Of a stretch of 64,000 bases of DNA, positions 1-7,534 are shown piece after piece. Each line of letters opens with the position of its first letter. The stretch's first letter is position 1. The translations under genes were made by a program, and so were the position numbers. The stretch is taken from the NCBI GenBank assembly GCA_902552015.1, contig CACDFH010000001.1, forward strand, positions 32,065 through 96,064. The letters run 5' to 3'. The DNA is from an uncultured marine group I thaumarchaeote. GTDB taxonomy: Archaea > Thermoproteota > Nitrososphaeria > Nitrososphaerales > Nitrosopumilaceae. The notes below the pieces were generated by a model. That model saw only the letters and a program-made list of their open reading frames with translations, was not told the DNA's origin and searched no databases.

Positions 1-582
1 TCCTACCATTAGCCACCAATTATCATATTCTAATTTCTCTGTCTTTACCTCAAACTCTGCTCCTGCACCAAACTTTTTCCATTGATTGACATATCCCAAT
101 CCTTTGGCAATGACTGAAACAAAACCACTTGCATCTATTACCACTTTGGAATTAAACTGAATCTGTTTTCCTTCTGATTTTGCAACAACTCCTACACACT
201 TGCCTGTAGCGTCTTTCAAAACATCTGTGACATTTGTAGCTGTAAATAACTCACTTCCTGATGTTTTTGCTCTATTTGCTAGAAATCTGTATGTTTTTCT
301 TACATCTAATACTGCAGCCTTTGCAATTTCATCTGAAATTTTAACAGAATTTTTTGGCGAACAAAACGAAAATTTCCTTATTGGATTATAGCATTCTTCA
401 GGTATTCCAAATTTTTTTATGTCTGAAATCCATGTTACGCCGCTGGTCCTGACAGTTTCTGCAATCTCTTTTTCTTTTTCAATTAATGCAACTGTACATC
501 CATTTTTTGCAGCCATATGTGCTGCAGATGAACCTGCAGGACCTCCTCCAACTACTATTACGTCAAAATTTAATTCTTCCAA
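1..582 (-). CDS. Geranylgeranyl reductase-like FAD oxidoreductase (partial, N-terminal 194 aa)
   Basis: The reverse strand reads from a TTG at 582 without a stop to the window edge, so the C-terminus is missing. It was not in the ORF track because no stop is visible. The protein begins LEELNFDVIVVGGGPAGSSA, a Rossmann dinucleotide-binding motif for FAD, followed by a basic/acidic strand end (VALIEKE). This layout is that of the geranylgeranyl reductase/FixC flavoproteins, which in archaea saturate isoprenoid chains of membrane lipids. Family assignment is good; the exact substrate is inferred. No ATG exists near the N-terminus, and the TTG sits 8 residues before the FAD motif, which is normal for the family. 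Confidence 0.75.
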   Translation of the reverse strand, partial: MEELNFDVIVVGGGPAGSSAAHMAAKNGCTVALIEKEKEIAETVRTSGVTWISDIKKFGIPEECYNPIRKFSFCSPKNSVKISDEIAKAAVLDVRKTYRFLANRAKTSGSELFTATNVTDVLKDATGKCVGVVAKSEGKQIQFNSKVVIDASGFVSVIAKGLGYVNQWKKFGAGAEFEVKTEKLEYDNWWLMVG

Positions 583-669
583 CAAAATTTATTACATTTC
601 TGAATATTATAATCTACACAATCAATTGTTTTCTTAACATGTTTATCTTGGTGCAAATTAAGACTAATT

Positions 670-801
670 ATGGCTGATACCGAAGTTATTCCTTTTGTTT
701 TATGGTCTGGGCTTACTGCTGCACTGATGGTGATAACCGGATTAGTTTACAAGGCATATCAAAAACGAAAGCCAAGATTGACATCGTCAAATACTGATTG
801 A
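670..801 (+). CDS. Small single-pass membrane protein (43 aa)
   Basis: This ORF is too short for the track. It reads MADTEVIPFVLWSGLTAALMVITGLVYKAYQKRKP and ends at TGA 799-801. One hydrophobic segment (about residues 8-27) is followed by a basic stretch, so the N-terminus is probably outside and the C-terminus inside. It lies divergent to the flavoprotein at 582 and converges on the ABC ATPase gene. No family is recognised; the clean ATG, the TM design and the fit between neighbours support a real gene. Confidence 0.55.
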   Translation: MADTEVIPFVLWSGLTAALMVITGLVYKAYQKRKPRLTSSNTD

Positions 802-814
802 AATTTTTAATAAA

Positions 815-1645
815 CTATTCAAATAGGATTTTCTTTTCTTTGTAAAGATTTTTTGGGTCTGGTTCTGATACTGCGGCAATTAGTGCTTTTGTGTATGAAT
901 TTTCTGGGCTTGACAGTACTTTTTCAATTGTTCCAACCTCCATCACCTTCCCGGAATTTAAAATTAAGATATTATCTGCAAAATGTTTTGCCGTAGCTAG
1001 ATCATGTGTAATGTATATCATGGAAATGTTATTCTCTTTTTGAATCTCTTTCATCAATTCTAAAATTTCTGCACGAATTGAAACATCTAACATGGAAACA
1101 GGTTCATCGGCAATGATAATTTCTGGCTCAACTACTATTGCTCTTGCAATTACTACTCTTTGTCTCTGACCTCCTGACAACATATGTGGATGTTTTTTTG
1201 CAATTTCTTCTGCGGGTTCCAGCTTTACTCTTCGTAATGTTTCAATTACTCTTTGCCTGCGTTCATCTTTCGTACCTAGATTGTGAATCTCTAATGGCTC
1301 GCTAACTATATCTGAAATTGTCATTCTTGGATTTATCGAATCATACGGATCTTGGTAAATCATCTGACATTTCATTCTAAATTTTTTTAATTCATCTGAA
1401 TTATCTTTAATCTCTTTTTCATTATGAAAAATTTTTCCCGAGTCTGGTTCTATGGCTCTTAAAATTAATTTTGCAATAGTTGATTTTCCAGAGCCTGACT
1501 GTCCAGCAATAGCTAAAATTTCTCCATTCTTTAGAGAGAAATTCACTGCATCTGCTGCAACGACTTCTTTTGAATCTGATGAAAAAAAGTTCTTCTTCTG
1601 AAATTTTTTGGTTAGATTTTCAACTTTGAGTATTTCATTCATCAT
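815..1645 (-). CDS. ABC transporter ATP-binding protein, oligopeptide/nickel (DppF/OppF) type
   Basis: This is a cytoplasmic ATPase that would power a Dpp/Opp-type importer. Visible motifs are Walker A GQSGSGKST, the Q-loop region MIYQDPYDSINPR typical of the Dpp/Opp class, signature LSGGQRQRV, Walker B IIIADEP and the H-loop YITHD. The ORF track starts at a TTG (1687), but that runs into the divergent egtD gene; ATG 1645 (MMNEILKVENLTKKF) or 1642 fits the family start. No permease, binding protein or second ATPase is in the window, so this is an orphan subunit here. The substrate cannot be read from sequence. Confidence 0.85.
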   Translation of the reverse strand: MMNEILKVENLTKKFQKKNFFSSDSKEVVAADAVNFSLKNGEILAIAGQSGSGKSTIAKLILRAIEPDSGKIFHNEKEIKDNSDELKKFRMKCQMIYQDPYDSINPRMTISDIVSEPLEIHNLGTKDERRQRVIETLRRVKLEPAEEIAKKHPHMLSGGQRQRVVIARAIVVEPEIIIADEPVSMLDVSIRAEILELMKEIQKENNISMIYITHDLATAKHFADNILILNSGKVMEVGTIEKVLSSPENSYTKALIAAVSEPDPKNLYKEKKILFE

Positions 1646-1676
1646 TGGTATTATATTCAACTGGGATAAGAAATTT

Positions 1677-2726
1677 ATGCAAAACAAAAATCGGCAAAAT
1701 ATGACGAATAAATCAAAGCAGGAATTACTAGGATATCAATCTCATTTAATTCAGGACAACTTGACGTATTTCAAACCAACCAGGACCAGTACTACTGTAA
1801 CTTTTGCCGAAGAAATTCGCAATACACTTCAAGAACCAAATAAATCAATCAGTCCAAAATTTTTCTACGATGAAAACGGTTCAAAAATATTCGATGAAAT
1901 ATGTTCTCTTCCAGAATACTATCCATACAATTCTGAAACTGAAATTTTGCAAACCATTGAGGAAAAATTACTGCCATACCTTTCAAATGAATATCATTTG
2001 GTAGAGCTAGGAAGCGGTTCCTCTGTGAAGACTCGACTATTAATTGATGTTTTATTCAAATCACAAAAACATCTCCAATACTTCCCAATAGATATTTCAG
2101 AAATTTTAGATCAAAGTGCAAAAAACCTCTGCATGGATTACGAGAATCTCACAGTAACTGGAGTTGTTGATACTTATGAAAAAGGTCTTGATTTCATTGA
2201 GCATTATGATGACAAACCTAATTTGATTACATTTCTTGGTTCAAGTTTTGGTAATCTTGATTATGTTGAAGGCATAAAATTTCTTCAAAAGATAAACACA
2301 CTGATGAAGTCTGACGATTTGTTTTTGATTGGATTGGATCTAAAAAAGGATCACGAAATACTACACAATGCATATAATGATTCTCAAAATACAACTGCAA
2401 AATTCAATCTGAATGTTTTAAAAAGAATTAACAAAGAACTTGGTGCAGATTTTGATTTGGAAAACTTTGAGCACCATGCCGTTTATGACGAGCAAAAGGG
2501 TAGAATCGAAATGTATCTTCGTTCCCTATCAGAACAATCCGTCACAATACCAAAATCTGACTTATCCATCACTTTTTCAAAAGATGAGCTAATTCATACT
2601 GAAAATTCACACAAATTCTCTACTCTGGAGATAGAATCACTCCTAAAGGAATCTAATTTTGAAAAATTAGAAATGTGGTTTGATTCACGAAAATACTTTG
2701 CTCTTGTTTTGGCAAAAAAAATCTAG
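1677..2726 (+). CDS. egtD: Histidine N-alpha-methyltransferase EgtD
   Basis: EgtD trimethylates histidine to hercynine with SAM, the first step of ergothioneine synthesis. Family motifs are clear: SPKFFYDENGSKIFDEI, LPEYYPYNSETEIL, the SAM-binding LVELGSGSSVKTRLL, FLGSSFGNLD, FNLNVLKRINKELGADFD and RIEMYLRS. Length (about 340-350 aa) matches the family. ATG 1677 or ATG 1701 (MTNKSKQELL) are both possible; the upstream part of the ORF track version overlaps the ABC gene and is unlikely. It is convergent with egtB and their stop ends overlap by 4 bp, which pairs the two enzymes of the pathway. egtA, egtC and egtE are not seen nearby. Confidence 0.9.
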   Translation: MQNKNRQNMTNKSKQELLGYQSHLIQDNLTYFKPTRTSTTVTFAEEIRNTLQEPNKSISPKFFYDENGSKIFDEICSLPEYYPYNSETEILQTIEEKLLPYLSNEYHLVELGSGSSVKTRLLIDVLFKSQKHLQYFPIDISEILDQSAKNLCMDYENLTVTGVVDTYEKGLDFIEHYDDKPNLITFLGSSFGNLDYVEGIKFLQKINTLMKSDDLFLIGLDLKKDHEILHNAYNDSQNTTAKFNLNVLKRINKELGADFDLENFEHHAVYDEQKGRIEMYLRSLSEQSVTIPKSDLSITFSKDELIHTENSHKFSTLEIESLLKESNFEKLEMWFDSRKYFALVLAKKI

Positions 2727-4024
2727 ATGTTCTCAACACATCTGAATCCTGAAATTAACCATCTCTCATCTAATCTGAAAAAATTTCTATAAGATCCTCT
2801 GATTGATTTTGATGGTGTTCCAAATGATCCTCCGCGTAGCACTTTCTGATTTGTAAACCACTTGTCATTGTATTCGTCAAATCCACTTTTGAAACCTGGA
2901 TATCCCATAAACTCTGAGGATGTCCATTCCCAAACATCTCCTATCATTTGATAACATCCGTAACTACTTTTTCCATCTTCGTATGCTCCCACATTACTGC
3001 AATTCCAAATATTTGACTCTAACAGATTTGCATGTGACTCTGTTGGTTTTTCATTTCCCCATGGAAAAATTGTTTTAATCTCTTTTTCATCATTCCAAAG
3101 CGCAGCTTTTTCCCATTCTGCCTCTGTTGGCAATCTTTTGTTTGCCCATTTACAGTATGCTGCTGCTTCATAGTAGCTAACATGGCAAACAGGCTCGTCG
3201 GGATTGATTTTCCTCTTTCCTGCAAAGTCTCTTGTAATCCATTCGTCTGCTTCTTTTTCCCAATACATTGGGGCATTCCATTCGTTTTTCTTGACTGCAT
3301 CCCAGCCATCTGAAAGCCAAAATGAATAATCGTCATATCCGCCGTCTTGCATGAATTCTAAATATTCGCCGTTACTTGTCAAAACGTTATCAATTTGAAA
3401 ATCGTTTAGGTATGTTTTGTGTTCTGGAAGTTCTATATCATAACAGTAGTCCTTTCCGGAATATCCTAGATTGTATAATCCTCCGTTTATCTTGATGCTT
3501 TTCTTTTCTTTGTGTGATGAAACTGGTGATTGATTAATTTTTGTTGGTCTGTATTGATCTCCTAACAAATGTTGTAAATCATAAACTAAAAGTTCCTGAT
3601 GCTGACATTCGTGATGTATTGCCATTGTGAAAAGATATGCAGTTTCTTTTTCTAGCGGTCTGCTAATCACTTCTCTTACTCTGTTAGTTATGACATCAAA
3701 ATATTGTAAAATTTCATCTACTGTTGGTCTTGACATTACTCCGCGTTTTGATTTATCGTGTGGCTTTCCAAACTGATTGTAGTATGAATTCAGATATTCA
3801 GAAAGCTCATCTGAATAAAACTGATAATTCTTTTGTGTTTTACTTAGAACTATTTCATTTAGCCAACTTACATGTCCTATGTGCCATTTAGGCGGACTCA
3901 TAAAAACTGCAGTTTGTACTCCAAAATCGTCTCTTTCTAAATTTTTTACTAACTGTAATGTGGTATTTCTTGTCTCATTAAATGAGTCCAAAAGAAGATT
4001 TGGAGATGGCTCTTCAAGCGTCAT
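2723..4024 (-). CDS. egtB: EgtB-type sulfoxide synthase (DinB_2 plus FGE-sulfatase domains)
   Basis: This is a non-haem iron enzyme that joins a thiol (cysteine or gamma-glutamylcysteine) to hercynine as a sulfoxide. The N-terminal DinB_2 part carries the expected three-histidine iron site: His51 in HIGHVSW and His138/His142 in HHECQHQE. The C-terminal FGE-sulfatase part shows RLPTEAEWEKAA, GDVWEWTSS, VLRGGSF and YRNFF..DERW..SGFRC. Length of 433 aa matches the family. With no egtA or egtC in sight, direct use of cysteine, as in some bacterial EgtB types, is plausible but unproven. An OvoA-like role is less likely because the C-terminal methyltransferase domain is absent and EgtD is separate. 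Confidence 0.88.
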   Translation of the reverse strand: MTLEEPSPNLLLDSFNETRNTTLQLVKNLERDDFGVQTAVFMSPPKWHIGHVSWLNEIVLSKTQKNYQFYSDELSEYLNSYYNQFGKPHDKSKRGVMSRPTVDEILQYFDVITNRVREVISRPLEKETAYLFTMAIHHECQHQELLVYDLQHLLGDQYRPTKINQSPVSSHKEKKSIKINGGLYNLGYSGKDYCYDIELPEHKTYLNDFQIDNVLTSNGEYLEFMQDGGYDDYSFWLSDGWDAVKKNEWNAPMYWEKEADEWITRDFAGKRKINPDEPVCHVSYYEAAAYCKWANKRLPTEAEWEKAALWNDEKEIKTIFPWGNEKPTESHANLLESNIWNCSNVGAYEDGKSSYGCYQMIGDVWEWTSSEFMGYPGFKSGFDEYNDKWFTNQKVLRGGSFGTPSKSIRGSYRNFFRLDERWLISGFRCVENI

Positions 4025-4063
4025 GTAATTGTTAAAATTTTTTGAATATATTTGGTTTTATGA

Positions 4064-4552
4064 TTATTCTTTCATTACGCAACACGAAGCTTTGTTGATG
4101 TTACGCATTGCCCACCAAATTGAAAATGTCAACGCTCCTATTGATATGAATTTTAATTCCAATCCTTGCAATGGAAATATTGCTAATCCTCCAACTATTC
4201 CTAGTACTGCAGTTAGTGATGTTGTACAAGCAGGGCATCCTGGTGTAAATGCTGTTAGTGCTCCGCCAAATATTGCACCTGCGCCACTCTTTACGTTTTT
4301 GTCTCTTTGTGTTTTGATGTTGTACGCTACTAATGCAATGTTAATTCCTGCTAGAATTGCAACAACTGCTGTTAATGTGATGGATGCTGCCATGTACATA
4401 GGCAATAATTCAATTTCTGTTGCCATGTGTTCTAATCCCATTTCTAATGTTAAGAAATAATATAATGTTCCAAGACTTATTCCTGAAATAACGCCAATCA
4501 TGCCAAACTTTCTTTGTCTCAAAATATCCTTGATTGTTAATTTTAGCATCAT
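4064..4552 (-). CDS. Four-TM membrane protein with GCPACTTSL motif
   Basis: The 162-aa protein has about four hydrophobic segments (roughly residues 17-35, 50-75, 90-125 and 130-147). A conserved-looking FTPGCPACTTSL stretch lies in the membrane region and a Cys pair (SCCVMKE) at the C-terminus, which suggests a redox or metal role. No named family is recognised. The start may be ATG 4552 or 4549. A perfect 15-bp palindrome lies 8 bases upstream of the start, so local regulation is likely. The long opposite-strand ORF 4029..4460 is a shadow. Confidence 0.7.
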   Translation of the reverse strand: MMLKLTIKDILRQRKFGMIGVISGISLGTLYYFLTLEMGLEHMATEIELLPMYMAASITLTAVVAILAGINIALVAYNIKTQRDKNVKSGAGAIFGGALTAFTPGCPACTTSLTAVLGIVGGLAIFPLQGLELKFISIGALTFSIWWAMRNINKASCCVMKE

Positions 4553-4560
4553 ATGTTATT

Positions 4561-4575
4561 GTCATAATTTATGAC
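4561..4575. promoter_or_regulatory. 15-bp perfect palindrome, candidate operator
   Basis: GTCATAATTTATGAC is a perfect inverted repeat (7 bp arms, one central base) 8-11 bases upstream of the possible start codons of the membrane protein gene at 4552/4549. Its position over the presumed promoter suggests binding of a dimeric repressor. The regulator is unknown. Confidence 0.45.
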
Positions 4576-4686
4576 TAAATAATATTGATATTGTTTTCTT
4601 TCATAAAATTGAATTTTCAAAATAGTACAACGATAGATCCATTGTGATCATTATTATATTCAAAACTCAGAATGAGAGTGAAACTT

Positions 4687-5700
4687 ATGACTGTAGAATC
4701 ATCATATCACTCTGCAAATCCTGAAATTCAAACATTAACTGAACAATCAAAAACATACGCTAAACAAATAATGACAATTGTAGATGAAGTTCAGAAAGTT
4801 ATTGTCGGCCAAGAAGAAGTAATTAAAAAATTAGTAATTGCAATGATGGCAGACGGACACGTTCTCTTAGAAGGTGTTCCTGGCTTGGCTAAAACCAAAA
4901 TGGTTGATACATTATCAAAAACTCTTGGTGCAAACTTTTGTAGAATACAGTTTACTCCTGATTTACTTCCTGCCGATATTACCGGAACAAAAATTTATGA
5001 CAACAAAAATGAAAAATTTGTTACAGAAAAAGGACCTGTATTTAGTAATCTCATATTAGCTGATGAAATTAATCGTGCACCACCTAAAGTCCAATCTGCA
5101 TTACTTGAAGCAATGCAAGAAAGACAAGTAAGTATTCACGGCGATACATTTGAAATTGAAAAACCATTTCTAGTTCTTGCAACACAAAACCCAATTGAAA
5201 GTGAAGGTACCTATAGACTACCTGAAGCTCAAATTGATAGATTTGCATTAAAACTGATAATTAACTATCCATCAAAAGACCATGAAAAATTAATCATACA
5301 AAGAAATACTCAGGAAAACAAACCTACTGCTAAAAACATAGTATCAAAAGATGTAGTTCTCGAAATACAAAAATTTGTTCAAAAAATTTATGCTGATGAA
5401 AAAATTGAGGAATATGTTTCTGCAATAGTTGATGCAACTAGAAATCCAAAAAATTATGACCTTGAACTAGAAGATATGATAGAATTTGGCGCCTCACCTC
5501 GTGCATCTATCTGGTTAATTCTTGCAGCAAAAGCACATGCATTACTTGCAGGACGGGGTTTTGTTATTCCTGATGACATTAAATCTGTAGCACATGACGT
5601 TTTGCGACACAGAATAATACTTACATTTGAAGCAGAAGCCGAAGGCAACACCTCTGATGCTATAATTGATAAAATATTAGAAAAAGTTCGAGCGCCGTAG
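4687..5700 (+). CDS. MoxR-family AAA+ ATPase
   Basis: MoxR ATPases act as chaperone-like partners of VWA-domain proteins. The Walker A region is EGVPGLAKTK, Walker B LILADEINRAPPKVQSALLEAMQE, and sensor 1 LATQNPIE, followed by RLPEAQIDRFALK. The ORF track starts at ATG 4672, but a TATA-like TTATTATATT at 4651-4660 is about 27 nt from ATG 4687 (MTVESSYHS), which fits a leaderless start better. It is the first gene of a tight four-gene operon with DUF58, VWA and a secreted/membrane protein, the usual MoxR context. Confidence 0.9.
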   Translation: MTVESSYHSANPEIQTLTEQSKTYAKQIMTIVDEVQKVIVGQEEVIKKLVIAMMADGHVLLEGVPGLAKTKMVDTLSKTLGANFCRIQFTPDLLPADITGTKIYDNKNEKFVTEKGPVFSNLILADEINRAPPKVQSALLEAMQERQVSIHGDTFEIEKPFLVLATQNPIESEGTYRLPEAQIDRFALKLIINYPSKDHEKLIIQRNTQENKPTAKNIVSKDVVLEIQKFVQKIYADEKIEEYVSAIVDATRNPKNYDLELEDMIEFGASPRASIWLILAAKAHALLAGRGFVIPDDIKSVAHDVLRHRIILTFEAEAEGNTSDAIIDKILEKVRAP

Positions 5701-5707
5701 AAATCAA

Positions 5708-6580
5708 TTGTCTGAAATTAAAGATCTTCTAAAACGCATTCGGGAATTAGAAATCAAAACTAAGGGATTAGTGGATGGTATGATGGCAGGTAGCTACAAA
5801 TCAAAAATACGTGGACGAGGAATTGAATTTTCTGAGGTAAGAGAGTACGTTTTAGGAGATGATGTGCGCCATATTGACTGGAATGTTACTGCACGCACTA
5901 ACAAATTACACGTAAAAGAGTTCGTTGAAGAGCGTGACTTGCGTGTATACGTGATGTTTGATTATTCTGCAAGTAATGAATTTGGATTCATGAAAAGTAA
6001 AAAATCAATAGGTCATGAAGTTGCAGCATCAATTATTTTTTCAGCAATGAAAAATAATGATAATGTTGGACTAGGAATATTTACTGACAAACTTGAACAC
6101 TTTGTTCCCGCAAGAAAAGGAAGAAAACACAGCTTATCTTTACTTCGAACATTGTTAGCATACAAACCAAAAAGTGCAAAAACTGATATCGAATCTTCAC
6201 TTTTACAGTTACATCACATTTTAGGCCAACATAGTGTAGTGTTCATAATATCTGATTACATATCTCCAAACTTTTTACGTCCATTAAAATTTCTCAAAAA
6301 TCGTCATGATGTAATTCTGGTAAATCTTTCTGACATACGTGAATCTGAACTCCCTGATATTGGGTATACTATGTTAGAAGATATTGAATCTGGAGAACAA
6401 TTAATGGTTAACACTTCTGATGAGTCATTTAGAAATGCATTTACAAAAAACTCCCTTGAAAACCATGAAAAAATCAAAAATGACATTACAAAATTAAAAG
6501 TAGAGATGGTGAATGTTTCAGAACAAGTTCCTTTTGACACTGCACTAAGACAATTCTTCAACCAACGTACGAGGCGCTAA
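5708..6580 (+). CDS. DUF58 domain protein (VWA-like), MoxR partner
   Basis: It starts at TTG 5708, 7 bases after the moxR stop. The DUF58 signature is intact: RGRGIEFSEVREYVLGDDVRHIDWNVTARTNKLHVKEFVEERD, followed by a MIDAS-like FDYSASNEFG in a von Willebrand A-like fold. Length of 290 aa is usual. DUF58 proteins are almost always encoded with MoxR and VWA proteins and are thought to help assemble or activate a complex; the client is unknown. Confidence 0.88.
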   Translation: MSEIKDLLKRIRELEIKTKGLVDGMMAGSYKSKIRGRGIEFSEVREYVLGDDVRHIDWNVTARTNKLHVKEFVEERDLRVYVMFDYSASNEFGFMKSKKSIGHEVAASIIFSAMKNNDNVGLGIFTDKLEHFVPARKGRKHSLSLLRTLLAYKPKSAKTDIESSLLQLHHILGQHSVVFIISDYISPNFLRPLKFLKNRHDVILVNLSDIRESELPDIGYTMLEDIESGEQLMVNTSDESFRNAFTKNSLENHEKIKNDITKLKVEMVNVSEQVPFDTALRQFFNQRTRR

Positions 6581-6583
6581 ATC

Positions 6584-7534
6584 ATGGAATATGAATTTGG
6601 ATATTGGTATGTTTTACTTGCACTTTTTGTATTGCCTGGATTTTATTTCTTGTATAGATTTTATACCAAAACAAAAAAATCTAATTCATTAAAGTTCAGC
6701 AATCTAGAACTTGTAAAAAAATCCGCTTCATCACAATCTCAATTAAGAAAACATCTTCCATTCATTTTGATATTGGTAGCTGTAAGTTTGATAATTATTG
6801 GACTTGCAGACCCCAGAATTCCTCTTGAAAACATCAAAGAAGGCGTAAATGTGGTCCTAGTTCTTGATGGATCTGGAAGTATGGCTGCGACAGATTATCC
6901 GCCAACAAGACTGGAATCTGCAAAAGATGCTGCTGAAATATTGATAGAAAATCTTGAACCAAATGATCATACTGGCATTATTTTGTTTGAATCTGGCGCC
7001 ACAACCGTCTCATATCTTACTCCCTTCAAAGACAAAACAATTGATGATTTGAATGCAATAAAACAAAGAGATGGCGCAACCGCAATTGGAGACGGTCTTG
7101 TATTAGGCGTGGATATGGCAAATTCCATTCCTAACAAGAAAAAGGTTGTAATTTTGTTAAGTGATGGTGATCATAACGCAGGTGTTGTAACACCAAATGA
7201 GGCGGTTCAGTATGCAATTCAGAAAAAAATTCAAATTCATACAATTGGTATGGGCTCTGAAGAACCAGTACTTTTAGGAACTAACATTTATGGAAATCCC
7301 TTGTATGCAGAATTAAACGAAAAGGAATTAATCGCTATAGCAACTGCAGCAAATGGAAAATATTACAAATCAGTTGACAACAATAGTCTGAATGAAATTT
7401 TTGAACAAATAACTGACGATATTGACAGAGAACTTGAACAAGTAAGTATCAAAGATTGGTTCTTTATTGCAGCTGTAGTCGTATTAGCTGCCAATCTTTA
7501 CATTGTATACGGCAAATATAGAATAGTGATCTAA
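6584..7534 (+). CDS. Membrane-anchored von Willebrand factor A protein (BatA-like)
   Basis: The gene starts at ATG 6584, 3 bases after the DUF58 stop. Two N-terminal membrane segments (about residues 8-27 and 58-77) and one near the C-terminus (about 295-312) flank a VWA domain with an intact MIDAS: DGSGSMAATD, the conserved Thr in GATAIGDGL, and LLSDGDHNAG. This matches BatA/BatB-type proteins of MoxR operons. Its TAA stop is followed in the same frame by the next protein's reading frame with no gap (see 7535). Confidence 0.88.
   Translation: MEYEFGYWYVLLALFVLPGFYFLYRFYTKTKKSNSLKFSNLELVKKSASSQSQLRKHLPFILILVAVSLIIIGLADPRIPLENIKEGVNVVLVLDGSGSMAATDYPPTRLESAKDAAEILIENLEPNDHTGIILFESGATTVSYLTPFKDKTIDDLNAIKQRDGATAIGDGLVLGVDMANSIPNKKKVVILLSDGDHNAGVVTPNEAVQYAIQKKIQIHTIGMGSEEPVLLGTNIYGNPLYAELNEKELIAIATAANGKYYKSVDNNSLNEIFEQITDDIDRELEQVSIKDWFFIAAVVVLAANLYIVYGKYRIVI

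Noticed and set aside
4029-4460. 143-aa plus-strand ORF opposite the membrane protein gene
   Set aside because: It mirrors the minus-strand gene with TM pattern and Cys motif; the plus-strand product has no coherent features.
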